A stretch of 64,000 nucleotides of DNA from Biscogniauxia marginata. Taxonomy: Eukaryota; Ascomycota; Sordariomycetes; Xylariales; Xylariaceae. The notes below the pieces were generated by a model. The model had not been told where the DNA came from and made no database searches. It worked only from the letters and a program-made list of their open reading frames with translations. Positions 35,546-46,803 of the stretch are shown here, in pieces. The stretch covers positions 434,001-498,000 of the forward strand of contig MU404068.1 of the NCBI GenBank assembly GCA_022695795.1, in the 5' to 3' direction. Numbering within the stretch: the stretch's first letter is position 1; each line of letters starts with the position of its first letter. A program made the position numbers and the translations under genes.

Positions 35546-37485
35546 TCAGAATGTGCTGGTTGCCAATCGGCTCGCGGCATTCCGGGCGTCCACCCGGTCC
35601 TCGTCATCCTCCTCAGTAAGCCCAGGCAGCCCTCGACTGCCGCCGGCAAGGAGGGGGTTCGCCCCCGAAGGCTTGCCGTTCTCGCCCTCTTCGTCGTCGC
35701 CGACAGTGGATAGGCTTCCCGAAACGCTTCTGCTGGGGTTATCCGTGCGCCGAGGCACGCCGCTCCACGAGTCCCCCTTGGGACCCTGGCTTGCTGCGAG
35801 GCTCGCGCGTCGGGTTGCGGGGTGGGCTTCCCGGCCCAGGCGACTCAGGCCACCCGAGGCATCGATGGCCCTGATATCAGGCCGCACACTCTCTAGGAGT
35901 GCCAGGGTGCGCCTTTCGGCCTCGATCTCGCGCATTACGAATTCTCTGATGCTCATGCGTAAGTCTGCCGCGGTTCTTGCGAACCACTTGCGTCGTTCCT
36001 GCACTAGGTTTTGTGTTACTTTTGAAGTCTTGTGCATCAGCTCGAGCTCGTGATTTCTCGCCTCGTCTAGGGCGCTGATGGCCTCGTCAACCTTTTCACG
36101 CCGTACGCTTGAGCTAGCCTTTAGTCTATCGGCCGCGTTCAGCTTGTTGCGTGTAATCTCTTGGGCTTGAAGAAGCTCCCGAATTAGGAGTTGACGATTA
36201 GTCAACGTCTCCTTGACAATGAATGCATCTTGTGAGTGGTACTGAAATGGGTCCCCGATAGTTGTTGCCTCAGCAGTAGCCTGAGCCGCGTGGCAGTCCC
36301 CTACAGTCTGGATGATCTTGCCGAGTTTCCTGTAGGCATTTGCCAGTCCTTGGTGTGGTTCTTGCACATGCATCCCACCAAGCTTCACGCCGAAGTCGGA
36401 CTCGGCAAGTCCCAAACCTGCACGTTATCAATTATTGCCAACCTTGTTGATATCAGGCAGGAGAAACGTACCTCTGCGAGATTTGACTAGCCTATCGACC
36501 TTGTGCCCTGCATCCATCGAACCAAGGTAGAACAGCTTCACTATAGGTCTTGCCTCTGATAGTTCGGGCGTATCGTCCGGCGGAGGAGCAAATTGCTTCA
36601 GAAGCTTTCTTCGTACCCCAGTCGCAGGCTGCTTCCTCTTGACCATGGGACTGTAGCCGAAATCGCTCTCGACAAATAAGACCATTTCGTCATCTCTCAT
36701 AAGCACTTCGTTGGTGCACACGTAGTTAAACCATCTCTGCATAAGCGCCTTGACTCTCGTCTCGTCCTCGTCGGTTCCAGCACCGGCAGACGTGAGCGCA
36801 GGCGGTACAGCGGGGACCATGGATTCGGGGTTAGCGGATATTAGATGTTCAGCAAGCTTGGTGAATTCTGAATGTAAACGGCGGACATCGCGGAATTGGG
36901 TGGTACGGAATTTGGGTATATTTGTCTAGAAACGTCATTGGTATCGGCAGCTATACAAGTCCGAGAGAGCCAAGGTCTTACATGTACGTCGAACCTCAAG
37001 ATGGGATCTTTTCGACCCGTCCGCTCGAGACCAGTTATCTTCGCTTGGAGCTTGTATTGGGGACCAGCCGACTTGCGAACCTGCTGTTCCTGGCCGACAG
37101 TTGGACCATTAACCGGAGCATTCCCTTGCACCTGTGACTGCTGCGGCGCACTCGGCTGCTGCTGCTGCTGTTGTTGCTGCTCTGCTTCAGCGCCCAGACC
37201 TGACTCTTGCGATGGCTCTGATGGCTCAGAAGCGTTGAACAAGGTTGAAGACGCTGTGCTGCTTGCTGTACTCGGTCGTCCAAAGGCATTGATTCCCGGG
37301 TCTTCTTGCGCGAACCCATTGCTTGGGTCTTGCGTTCCGTATCGATATGGCGATGAAGGGGGTAGCGGGTTGTCGAGGGAGCTGATGTTGGACTCGTTGC
37401 GCCGAGGTGAAGCAGGCGGTGATGAGCCCCAAGGCGATGGGCCGGCAGGATGCTCATCGTCGACTAATGATGAGCGGTAATCCAT
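35546..37485 (-). CDS. VPS17: Vps17-type sorting nexin (retromer SNX-BAR subunit)
   Basis: PX-BAR protein that with Vps5 forms the membrane-bending half of retromer, returning cargo from endosomes to the Golgi. Exons 37485-36982, 36925-36472 and 36417-35546, introns 56 and 54 nt; all phases agree; 609 aa. Residues 1-130 are a disordered Ser/Pro/Gln leader with a poly-Gln run encoded near 37158-37180. The PX domain spans the first splice site: PILRFDVH joined to TNIPKFRTTQFRDVRRLHSEF, then EVLMRDDEMVLFVESDFGY. The second splice completes SRRGLGLAESDFGVKLGG. The BAR-like region follows with long amphipathic helices (LLQAQEITRNKLNAADRLK, ALDEARNHELELMHKTSK, LVQERRKWFARTAADLR). The tail is acidic and Ser/Gly-rich. 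It is divergent from MEF2 with 573 bp between starts. Vps5-type nexins are the main alternative. Confidence 0.88.
37158..37185. repeat. CAG/CAA trinucleotide run (poly-Gln of Vps17)
   Basis: A minus-strand run of CAG/CAA codons giving eight to nine Gln in the disordered leader of the Vps17-like protein. It is length-variable in principle. Confidence 0.7.
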
Positions 37486-38058
37486 GGTGAATATCTCGAG
37501 AGTTGAGGCAGAATTGGTATGGAATGATTTTGCGGGAAGAGGTGCGATTGGATTTCCCACAGCAAATGTCGTCGGGTCGATATGGATTCGGCAAGACTGA
37601 AATATCGTAGCGAAAATACAGGAATGAAACACCAAACTGCAGATGGTGACCACTGCAGAATACTGCGAGGTCGGGATGGTAATTAGACAAGTCGATCGGC
37701 CGCGACGATGATGTTGCTGGTAACCTGCTGCTTAATTTACGTACCAGAATAGGAATTAGTCTAAGTACATCAGCAGCTTACATATCTAAATGCAGCTGCC
37801 TCCACAAGCCACATTTATTCCTTCTCTACCTACCTAAGGTACCTACGAAATATGTGGCTTTCATCCAATAATTCATCAGCGGGGCACGAGACTTTCTTGC
37901 GCCACAAAAACTTTCTACCCGCTTGGAAGTGTAGGTACCTACGTACTTCCACCCTCGAGCCACCGATCCTTCGCCTACCTTAATTAAAAGAGCAAAAACC
38001 CCTATACGACTTCAATGGTATAAGACGGATCTAGAACCGCTAATTCTAGTCTGCGGGT
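37486..38058. promoter_or_regulatory. Bidirectional promoter region, VPS17 / MEF2
   Basis: 573 bp separate the two divergent start codons. The region contains several GGTACCTAC/GTAGGTACC-like half palindromes (near 37840 and 37930), related to the repeated intergenic palindrome of the window. Exact transcription starts are not determinable. Confidence 0.5.
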
Positions 38059-40699
38059 ATGAGCTTGGTCGCATCTTTGTGCAGAGCTCATCTCAGATGT
38101 TGGGGTTTGGCTAGACTCAGGGCACTGCCTTCGAGACAGGACCGCGCAAGATGTAGTGCTAGACAGTCGTCGACGTGGACTTCACATCATCATAGTCATG
38201 GAATTGAAAATGTCCGGAACATTGGCATTGTTGCCCACGTCGATGCGGTATGTGTCTTAGCCCCAAATCCCGATCCATAATGCTCACTAGTATCAGGGCA
38301 AGACGACGACCACAGAGCAGATGCTCTTTAATTGTGGTGCTCTAAGACATGCAGGCAGTACGTCCGCGTGAGATATAATTGTAGATTGCTCATGTCCAAA
38401 GTCTCCGCCCCAGATGTCTTCGAGAAGCGCGAAAGCAATCTGTGCGTTAAGATTGGCCGTGTATCGTTAACTAATTCGGCTCGCAGATGTTGACCATGGA
38501 GATACCGTAACTGACTTTTTGCCTATGGAGAGGGCAAGAGGGATCACTATTCAGTCCGCCGCCATAACCTTCCATTGGCCAAGAAAAGAACACTTGCCAC
38601 CGGGTGATCTGCAGCATGTCATTAATTTAATCGACACACCTGGCCATGTTGATTTCAGATTCGAGGTCGAGCGATGTATGCCTGTCCTCGACGGAGCTGT
38701 TTGTGTCATCGATGGCGTGGAGGGCGTCGAGGCTCATACCGAAAGAGTATGGTCGTCTGCCCAAGAATTCAAAATCCCGCGCATTATTTTTGTCAACAAG
38801 CTCGATCGTGATGGCGCCTCATTCAAGAAATCTGTCCAGGATATTGGGCTGAAACTCAACGGCATGCCCCTGGTTTGCCAAATACCCTGGTGGGAAGGAG
38901 ACACTATAAAAGGCGTGGTGGATGTCATCACTGGTGCTGTTGTTAGTTGGGCTGGAACAGATGATTCTCCGAAGCAGCTATCGGCGCAGACGACAGAAGG
39001 CACTATCAAAGATGAGATAGAACGTGCGCGGGAGAAGCTCATTGAACTGCTGTGTGAAAGGGATGACGAACTTCTAGAACTGTGGACGGCGCGCGGAAAG
39101 GAAATACCCAGTGCGGCTATCAAAAAGAGCATTCGCCGTGTCATCAATGATGGAGCGGGCTCTCTTATACCTGTGTTTGCTGGCTCAAGCTTGAAGAACA
39201 TCGGTGTTGTGCCCTTGCTGGATGCGGTTAATGATTATTTGCCAAGTCCACGCGATCGACCTGAGCTCGAGGTCCGCGTAGGTCAGAAACACCAACCCCT
39301 CAGCCTCGTTTTACAGGAATCACAAGGGTCGAAGAAACACAAGCAACCACATGCAGAAGCCTTAGCCTCGGTCTTCAAAGTCGTTAATGATCCCCGTCGA
39401 GGGATGCTCACTTTTGTCCGAGTCTATCATGGAGTCCTTCAAAAGAATCATCCCATGTGGAATACCCACTTACAACAGTTTGAGAGACCTCTCAACATGA
39501 TGCAGATATCGGGAGGACAGACCATTGAAATCCCACATCTGTCTCCAGGCCAGATTGGCGCCATCACTGGCTTAAAGGCTGCTCGGACAGGAGACACGCT
39601 AATGACTTTCGCCTCAAATAAAGCACCGCCAGGACAACTTGCCATCCTGCAAGTACGGCCACCTGAAATCCCGCCTGCTGTCGCTTTTATCATACTTGAA
39701 GCTTTTAGCATTACAGCGGCTACGGCCCTCGAAATAGCCCTAGACAATATCTCTCGTGAAGATCCTAGTCTCAGATGGTCAAAAGATGAAAAAACAGAGC
39801 AGTATACCCTTTCTGGGATGGGAACACTTCACTTGGAAGTTGCGCGAGACCGTCTTGAGAACCACTATAAAGCTGAAGCACTGTGGGGTAAAATCGCGGT
39901 CGACTACAAAGAAAGTTTGACCGTACCTACGTCTCCCTACAGGGCAGTATTTGACAAGATTGTAGCGGGAAAGGCTGGGAAGGCAGCCTGCACTGCCGTA
40001 GTTGAACCCCTCGAGCAGCATAACCGTGACACCCTGTCAAGAACTTCGGTCGAACGCGATGGAAATATTATTCAGGTTGAGATTCCTGGGGAAAATCTCC
40101 CTTTTGACGTTGAGACCACCCGACACCAACTCATGAATGGCGTTATAGCTGCATTGGCAAGGGGTCCTCGGCGCGGTTCTCCCATGCATCAGTGCCTCGT
40201 TACCGTAACTTTCGACACAACGACCGATTATTTCGGCCCGGCATCTGGCGCGCATCTTGTGGGCGCTGCGAATAAAGCAGTCAGGGACGCTTTGAAGGAG
40301 GCCCATCAACAGGGAACTATTGTAATTCTGGAGCCAGTTATGAAAGCCACGATCATGTGTCCGGAGTCAGCAGCTGGTACCATTCAACATGATCTACACT
40401 CTGTCCGTGGTGGCCATGTCCTCGATGTCAAAGATATGCAGGATACGTCTGCGAGGGAAGGCAGAGATATCGATGTCTCTGATATCTATGCACCACCCGA
40501 TCCTTACGAATTCCAGACCACCCTTCGAGAGACTCGAAAGGGTCGTTTGCGTATGCTCCAAATCACTGCTCAGGTGCCGCTTGCGGAGATGCTCGACTAC
40601 GATAACGTTCTTCGCAGCAAGACTGCAGGTCGCCATTCCTTGACGATGGCTCTGGATACGTTCGAAAAAGTCACTGGTCCAAGAGAAAAGGCTTTATAA
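38059..40699 (+). CDS. MEF2: Mitochondrial ribosome-releasing factor 2 / elongation factor G2
   Basis: Translational GTPase of the EF-G2mt family that with RRF splits mitochondrial ribosomes after termination. Exons 38059-38247, 38297-38357 and 38487-40699, introns 49 and 129 nt; 820 aa. The N-terminal 45 residues are Arg/Ser/Leu-rich with almost no acids, fitting a mitochondrial presequence. G1 (AHVDAGKTTT, residues 59-68) is split by the first intron. Switch region ERARGITIQSAAITF, G3 DTPGHVDF and G4 NKLDRDGASF follow, and later domains include VLDGAVCVIDGVEGVEAHT, QLPI-type segment VCQIPWW, GMGTLHLEVARDRL and the C-terminal PLAEMLDYDNVLRSKTAGR. MEF1 is less likely: GITIQSAA and the domain II details match the G2 type better. 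Start chosen for the presequence and exact phase. Confidence 0.9.
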
Positions 40700-41764
40700 G
40701 TGGCCTCAGATATGGGATTTACATGGCTAATTCGGACTGGGAAATTATTCCGACAAGCCCTTCCTACCCCATACATGCACATGATATGATGCGTTTCCGT
40801 CGGGGTATATGGTCTTGCAGCCTACTATTCTCGTAGGAGGCCTTCTATATCTGTACATACCTAATGAAAAAAATCAGCGTGAATGCTACTCTCAACTTAT
40901 TAGCATTACTAGCAATATTTTTGCTCTTCGCTGGTGCTCGACAGGCATGTCAATTTAAATAAGATCTTCGTTATTTTGTGTAGCCTCAAGTGCATTAAAT
41001 CGCCGTAACTACGCTCGGTTGGCTAGTAAACTACATGTACTAAAGACTGGATATCTTGGATATCCGAGGAAGACCTATAGCAGTTGAGGGGATAGAAAAT
41101 ATTGTCCTAGAATATCTTAGTAGGCAAAAAAGTGCCTAGGCTGAGGGTGACATCGAACTTAATCATGGATCGAGGTTATTACACCTGTTGGTTTCAACAG
41201 GTGTGGCTTGGTACCCGTGCCTCGGCGGCTGGGGCCCCTGAAAGGGAGACCTGTCACAAAATCATGCGCATCTTCTACCATTTTTCAGAATCCTGCCATC
41301 TCGGAGTCCTCAAAACACTACCATATTCAATCACAAGCTGAAGAGCCTCGCCGTTTTCTCGTTTCAAGGAGGGTGGCTATGCTACTTAATAGGCAGACAG
41401 TTGGGTTTCCGCTCACGGGTTTCTGCAGCCGTAATATACTTGACCAGTCAGTCGTAAGCTACAATGCAGGCCAATGGATGCAGCTGAACTTGCAACGCTG
41501 CAAACGCGATGTCTTGGGATTTGTTCGTCTAGGCAAACTCACAAAACAATGGTGTTGGAGGGGCCTCTGTCCACTGCTACCAGATACGTTGGAAGTTATG
41601 CCTAACCATGCTCGACGTACTTAAAAACTGCCCGCTCCCGCTCTTCTCCCATCATTTCGAGACCACAACAAGCTACAATAGTTAGCACCACACCCAAACA
41701 AACTCGTTATAGAATTCATCCACCTCGCTGTGATTATTTACACCCGTTCCCTCGCCTACAAAGG
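40700..41764. other. Intergenic, 1.1 kb
   Basis: Contains the 3' end of MEF2 and the promoter of the dynamin-like gene. A perfect short hairpin lies at 41181-41204. No coding region supported. Confidence 0.4.
41181..41204. repeat. Perfect hairpin, 10-bp stem and 4-nt loop
   Basis: Arms ACACCTGTTG (41181-41190) and CAACAGGTGT (41195-41204), loop GTTT. It is 560 bp upstream of the dynamin-like gene. Could be a cruciform or RNA hairpin; no known role. Confidence 0.8.
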
Positions 41765-44521
41765 ATGAAAATGCCGATGGCCAATAACACGAGCGAAGAG
41801 CAGCACGGCTCCGGTAATCTCTCGATCCTAACTAAGGTCGACAAGCTTCGTGAACTCATCGGCACTAGAGTAGCCCTACCTCAGGTATGTATAGGTAGTA
41901 GAAGTTATACTATTGGATCGTCGCTGACAAGCCTAGCTCGTCGTGGTCGGAGACCAGTCATCTGGTAAGAGCTCAGTACTCGAGGGCTTGACAGGGTTTG
42001 CTTTCCCTCGAGACGCCGAACTCTGCACTCGTTATGCTACACAGATTACCTGTCGTCGTGAGAATGAGGAGGGTATCTCCGTTTCGATCATCCCCAGCCC
42101 CGATGCTGCTCCTCGTGAGCAGGAAAATATCAAAGACTTTCATCGCACCCTGGCTAAGATGAGCCCCGAGAGCCTCGCTGAAATCTTCAAGGATGTAAGC
42201 TAGCCCTCCTATGGACATGTGGCGTTCCTAAATGAATTACAGGCAAATGAGGCGATGGGTATTCGTACCAGCACAAATGCTACGTCCCAGTCCAGCTCTA
42301 GCCCAGCATTCAGCGAGCACATCCTCAAGATCGAAAAGCTCGGCCCAGATGTAAGCTACCCACGAATTTTGTCACATCGTCAACTTTAATCCTAACTATT
42401 AGCAGGAGGAGCACTTTACGGTGATCGATGTACCCGGAATATTCCGAAAGGAGACAGAAGGTTAGCTTTGATCACAGATCAAATAGCGCACTGGGTTAAA
42501 ATGCTAATGTTCGTTATGCAGGAATAACCACCGAGGGTGATATAGAGCTTGTTCGCAACATGGTCAAGAACTACAGTACGTTTATATTTTTTACTTCTCC
42601 GGATTGTGATATTGCTCTGAGCTATCTCGACCTTCCATTTCAACAACTTCTCTACATAAAGCGTCGCTAACTCTGTTCGCTATAGTGAAGGATAGGAGAA
42701 CCATTATCCTAGCCATAATGCCTAGCAACGTCGACCCTGCAACGCAAGAAATATTGAAGCTGGCAAAGCAGGCGGACCCAAGCCAAGCGAGGACCAGTAT
42801 GTATTTCAAGAGTTCACCCCCCCCCCCTCTTATTGTCCAGCCTCGGGAGTTAGAATTTCCTTACCAGGACCATTTCAGAGCATTTTGCTTCCGAGACATG
42901 CGTTCGAACCCCAATTTATTTGCTAGAAAGGGTAATTCCTAACCCATGATAGTGGCCGTCCTGACGAAGCCTGATTTGGCCATTGAGCGAACAACGCAAC
43001 GGATTGCGATCGATCACGTTATGGGAAAACGCAGCGACCTTACTCTGGGCTATTATATTGTCAAAAACCGAGGGCCTGACGACGCCGCTAAAACACTCGA
43101 GCAAGGACTAGCCGACGAGCGGGAGTTTTTCGCCAAAGCCCCTTGGTCTACTCTCAAAAAAACAGGGAAAGCGGGGATGGATGCTTTGAAACTGCGAGTG
43201 CGCGAGCTTCTTATAGATCTCATCAAAAAAGAGTTTCCGGAGCTCAAGCGCGACGTTGTCAAAGAACTATCGTTGCTCAGAGCCCAACACGATAAGATGG
43301 GCCCATCGAGAAGCAACCAACATACGCAACGAGCGTACCTCAACAAGATTAGCCAGGCGTTCCAGTCCTTGGTCCGGGATGCGCTAAACGCATACTACAC
43401 TAGCGAAGAGATCTTCTCGGACCGACACGATCTAAGGCTTATCACCAGGATTGTCGAAGCGAATGAGAAGTATTGCAATGAGATGTTGGAGAATGGACAT
43501 ATGCGGCCATTCAAATCCGACACTAAGCCTAAAGGTCAGTATATGAATGGATTTAAGTATGAATCGGAAAGTACAGACGAGGACCTTGAGCTCGATTTCG
43601 ATCCAGATGACTATCCTGAGCTGGACGAGATATTCGATCCTAGAGACACTATTCTCCCCGACCCAAGCGGCCCCGAAGACATTATTGACTATATTGAAGA
43701 CGTGTATAAATGTAGTCGGGGTCAGGATATAGGAACAGTAAGTATTGGTACCTATCTCTAGCAACGTGATATTATCTAACCAGCTTCATCAGTTCGGAGG
43801 TCATCTTCTTGGGACTATGTTCAAGGAGCAGTCGAAAAAATGGCAGCCCCTCACTCTACACCACATCAGCCAGGTCATCGTACACGTTCACCATTTCATC
43901 GCCGAGACAATCAAGAGCATCTGCCCTGACTCTCAAGTACGAGAGGAACTCTGGCACGGATTTCTTCTAGAGCAGCTTCAGGAGTCATACCGTAAGGCTA
44001 TGGATCATGCGAAGTTTTTACTCGAAATTGAGCGCGAAGGTGTCCCCATGACACTTAACCACTACCTCAATGAAAACCTTCAGAAAGACCAGACTGAGAG
44101 ACTCGTGTCACAGTTAGAGAAAATCGGGGAAAACATAACTATACCTACAGCAGACCCACGAGTCCATGGCCACAAGCAAGGCTTCTTCCTGAGCCGAACA
44201 GAACTCCGCAATCTCTCAGTCAACAAGGCTAACTCGGAGCATGTCCGAGAGTACATTCACGATCTGTTGAAGAGCTACTACAAGGTCTCTCAGAAGCGTT
44301 TCGTCGACGTAGTCTGCCAGCAGGCCGTCAACTACTTCTTGTTATCTGGCAAACACAGCCCGCTCAAGATCTTCAGCACCGAAATGGTGCTCAATCTCAA
44401 CGAGGACCAGTTGGCTATGATTGCGGCCGAAGACTTCCCCGTCAAGGTTCAGAGAGAGAAGCTGGACCGCGATATCGAGAACTTCGAGGCTGCCCTGAAG
44501 GTATTGAGAGGTGCAAACTAA
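41765..44521 (+). CDS. Dynamin-family GTPase (Mx/dynamin-like)
   Basis: Large GTPase that would assemble on membranes and act by GTP-driven constriction; closest general type is the Mx-like dynamins common in filamentous fungi. Eight exons: 41765-41884, 41937-42194, 42243-42350, 42403-42460, 42522-42575, 42686-42796, 42953-43737 and 43793-44521; 740 aa. All phases match; one acceptor (42402 or 42405) is ambiguous by one codon. G1 GDQSSGKSS at residues 45-53, G3 DVPG at 172-175, G4 TKPD at 241-244. The stalk includes VVKELSLLRAQHDKMG and FGGHLLGTMFKEQ; the C-terminal GTPase effector domain is seen in KSYYKVSQKRFVDVVCQQAVNYFLL. No pleckstrin-homology or proline-rich domain and no transmembrane segment are visible, unlike classical dynamins or mitofusins. 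Start at 41765; Met 41771 is an alternative. Five of the seven introns interrupt the GTPase domain. Confidence 0.9.
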
Positions 44522-45272
44522 GTTCCGATACTCCAAGTGGCCTGCGAGTTTGCAGTTCGCATGTCGGTTCGGGTTTCTTCTTTGTTCAATTAGGAGGAAG
44601 GTATCCCGGGCAGGGTAAAGTTTGACGCATGTAACATGTTCTTTGCTAGCACGTTCATCAGAATTCTCAGTTGCCCACATTATGACAAAATTCCCAGTTA
44701 GTCTTACAGTCTTCTAAATATGGGCGTGAATATGGTCGATGTCGGTTTAAAGCCAATCCTAAGTCATTTTCATCACGACTCTGAAAGTCTAGAGCCCTTA
44801 GGCATGGTTGCTACGATCGCCTTGCGGACTGAATCCTTAGTTTACTTAATAATACCGTGAGCTTCTATCGTGGTATTCTGTCCATTCATAGGCGATAGAA
44901 CGAGTAATAGGAGGGCTGTGATTGGACTTCTCACCCCGTGCCCTAGAGCTACAGTAGCCCGCCACCACACCCTCGGTATAACAAATTGTGGAAAACTTCA
45001 AGCTATCACAACGTTGCACCTCCTCACTTTTCGGGGAGCGCGCCTTTCCTGCGACTGACCCCTCCGATAGCTGCACACTTCTCCGCATCCTGCTTACGGC
45101 AGATATGTAAGGGTAAAACTAATATATTTAAGTAGCAAGGGCGCGATGTCTGCATTCTAAGATAACGCTTCTTTTATTTCATTTTATTTTATTTTTTGAT
45201 TCGATTTCGTATCCTTGTACAAAGGACCGAGAGAAGACTAAAAAGAATTTTGAATAAAAGAAAGGAAATAAA
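44522..45272. other. Intergenic, 750 bp
   Basis: Separates two plus-strand genes. T/A-rich DNA precedes the aldolase-like start (45175-45275). Nothing else supported. Confidence 0.4.
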
Positions 45273-46302
45273 ATGTCTCCTCACTCGACGAAAGTGACTT
45301 CGCTCGGAGCTGCAGTTTCTAGTGGACAGGTATATCATCATGGCTCTCTGTAATACTTCGAATAAAGTACGGAGCTCACAGGCCAATCCCTTTAGACAAC
45401 GTTCCCAAAACCGCCTAGTTTTGAGAATCCGTTCGAACAGCGGCAGCATTTGAAGGAGAGACTAGCACTAGGATTCCGCCTTTTTGCCAAGCTGGGGTTT
45501 GATGAAGGGCAAGTCGTCGTCGATTCGAAACTCGTAGCTTCTGGAACTGATTGTTGCGTCGATAGCATTGCTGGTCACATCACTGTGCGTGATCCCGTTG
45601 AGCCTACCACCTTTTGGGTCAACCCATTCGGTGTCGCCTGGCCTCTCCTTCGAGCCTCGGATCTTATCAGAGTCAATCACGAGGGAGAAATCGTCGAAGG
45701 CGGCCCGGTCAAACTCCTCAATGTAGCTGGTGAGGCTAGCTCTATGTTGCCTAAGCCGATAGACGGTCGGCGGTGAGCTTCTGTTTGCTTACCCCTTGAT
45801 AGCGTACATGATACATTCGGCCGTGCATGCTGCTAGGCCCGACATCAACTGCGTAGCCCATTCGCACTCGATCTACGGGCGCGCGTTCTCGACCCTGGGG
45901 CGCAACCTAGACATCATCACCCAGGACTCATGCGCCTTCTACAACGACATCGCGCACTACGACAACTTCGGGGGGATCGTGCTCGGCCCCGAGGAAGGGA
46001 TCCGCATCGCCGAGGCGCTGGGCTCGAAGAAAGCGGCCATCCTGTCCAACCACGGGTTGATGACGTGCGGCGAGACGGTGGAGAGCTGCGTGTTCTGGTT
46101 CACAAGCCTCGAGAAGTGCTGCCGGGCGCAGCTGCTCGCCGACGCCGCGGCGGCCGGCAGGGGCGCCGAGACGGTCAAGATCAGCGACGAGGAGGCCGAG
46201 TTCACGTACAAGACCATCGGCACCGAGAAGATCGGCTGGTTCAACGCGAAGCCGGCCTTCGATCTCATGGAGCATCAGTCCGGGACAGAGTATAAGATGT
46301 GA
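45273..46302 (+). CDS. Class II aldolase/adducin N-terminal domain protein
   Basis: Zinc-dependent aldolase-fold protein of the fuculose-aldolase/adducin type; the substrate is unknown and many fungal copies are of undefined role. Exons 45273-45329, 45396-45508, 45566-45729 and 45803-46302; 277 aa. The joined protein reads smoothly: PKPPSFENPFEQRQHLKERL, FAKLGFDEG / IAGHITVRDP / LLNVA / AYMIHSAVHAARPD. Metal-binding histidines are visible in AHSHSIYGRAF and in ILSNHGLMTCG. The second intron (45509-45565, 57 nt) begins with GC (GG/GCAAGT) and ends TAG; no GT donor gives the right phase. The last intron uses GTGAGG at 45730, not the later GTGAGC, which would be out of frame. Exon 4 is far more G+C-rich at third codon positions than exons 1-3. 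Confidence 0.88.
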
Positions 46303-46803
46303 GAGCACGAGCGTCTTTCTAAATGCGATCTAGAAGGTTATCGTCAAATATTGTTTGACATGGATGATCGCTGTTTAGCCCCCCCGGGGAGGGAAGGGGG
46401 GGGGGGTTGTTTTTTAACGGCTCTGTTCAAGCTAGCTAGCTTAAATTATATAAACCAAGTCTATTAAATCCTCTTAAGCTCAAACAATGACAAAACAATC
46501 CATTAAGTACCATAGGAAGAATCCGCTTCGAAACATTGAGGTGAACCCCAAATCTACCTGTAGACAAGTCCTTAGACATGCCCTAACAACTAATAACTTC
46601 TACTAGAATATTCATATCTTGGAAGTTAGCGAAAGGATCCACTAAGTGTATCGGATTGGTGCATAGCGTGAATTTTATGCTTATCGAAAGCTTTGGTGGG
46701 GTTGATAAACATTCTTTTGAGAGCTGCTTATGAAAAAAAACCCTTCAGTTCATTCATCCTTCCGCCACAGGAGATTTCCAACAGCGCAATCTATCACTCG
46801 ATC
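46303..46803. other. Intergenic, 500 bp
   Basis: 3' flank of the aldolase-like gene and promoter of the methyltransferase. It contains a C/G homopolymer stretch at about 46380-46408 prone to sequencing length errors. No gene. Confidence 0.4.

Noticed and set aside
45766..45803. GTGAGC donor at 45773 as the last donor of the aldolase gene
   Set aside because: It gives the wrong phase with the only good acceptor; GTGAGG at 45730 keeps frame and yields LLNVA/AYMIHSAVH.
45928..46308. Minus- and plus-strand overlapping frames in aldolase exon 4
   Set aside because: High third-position G+C opens all frames; the aldolase frame carries the conserved His motifs and the others are Arg/Gly/Ala-rich shadows.
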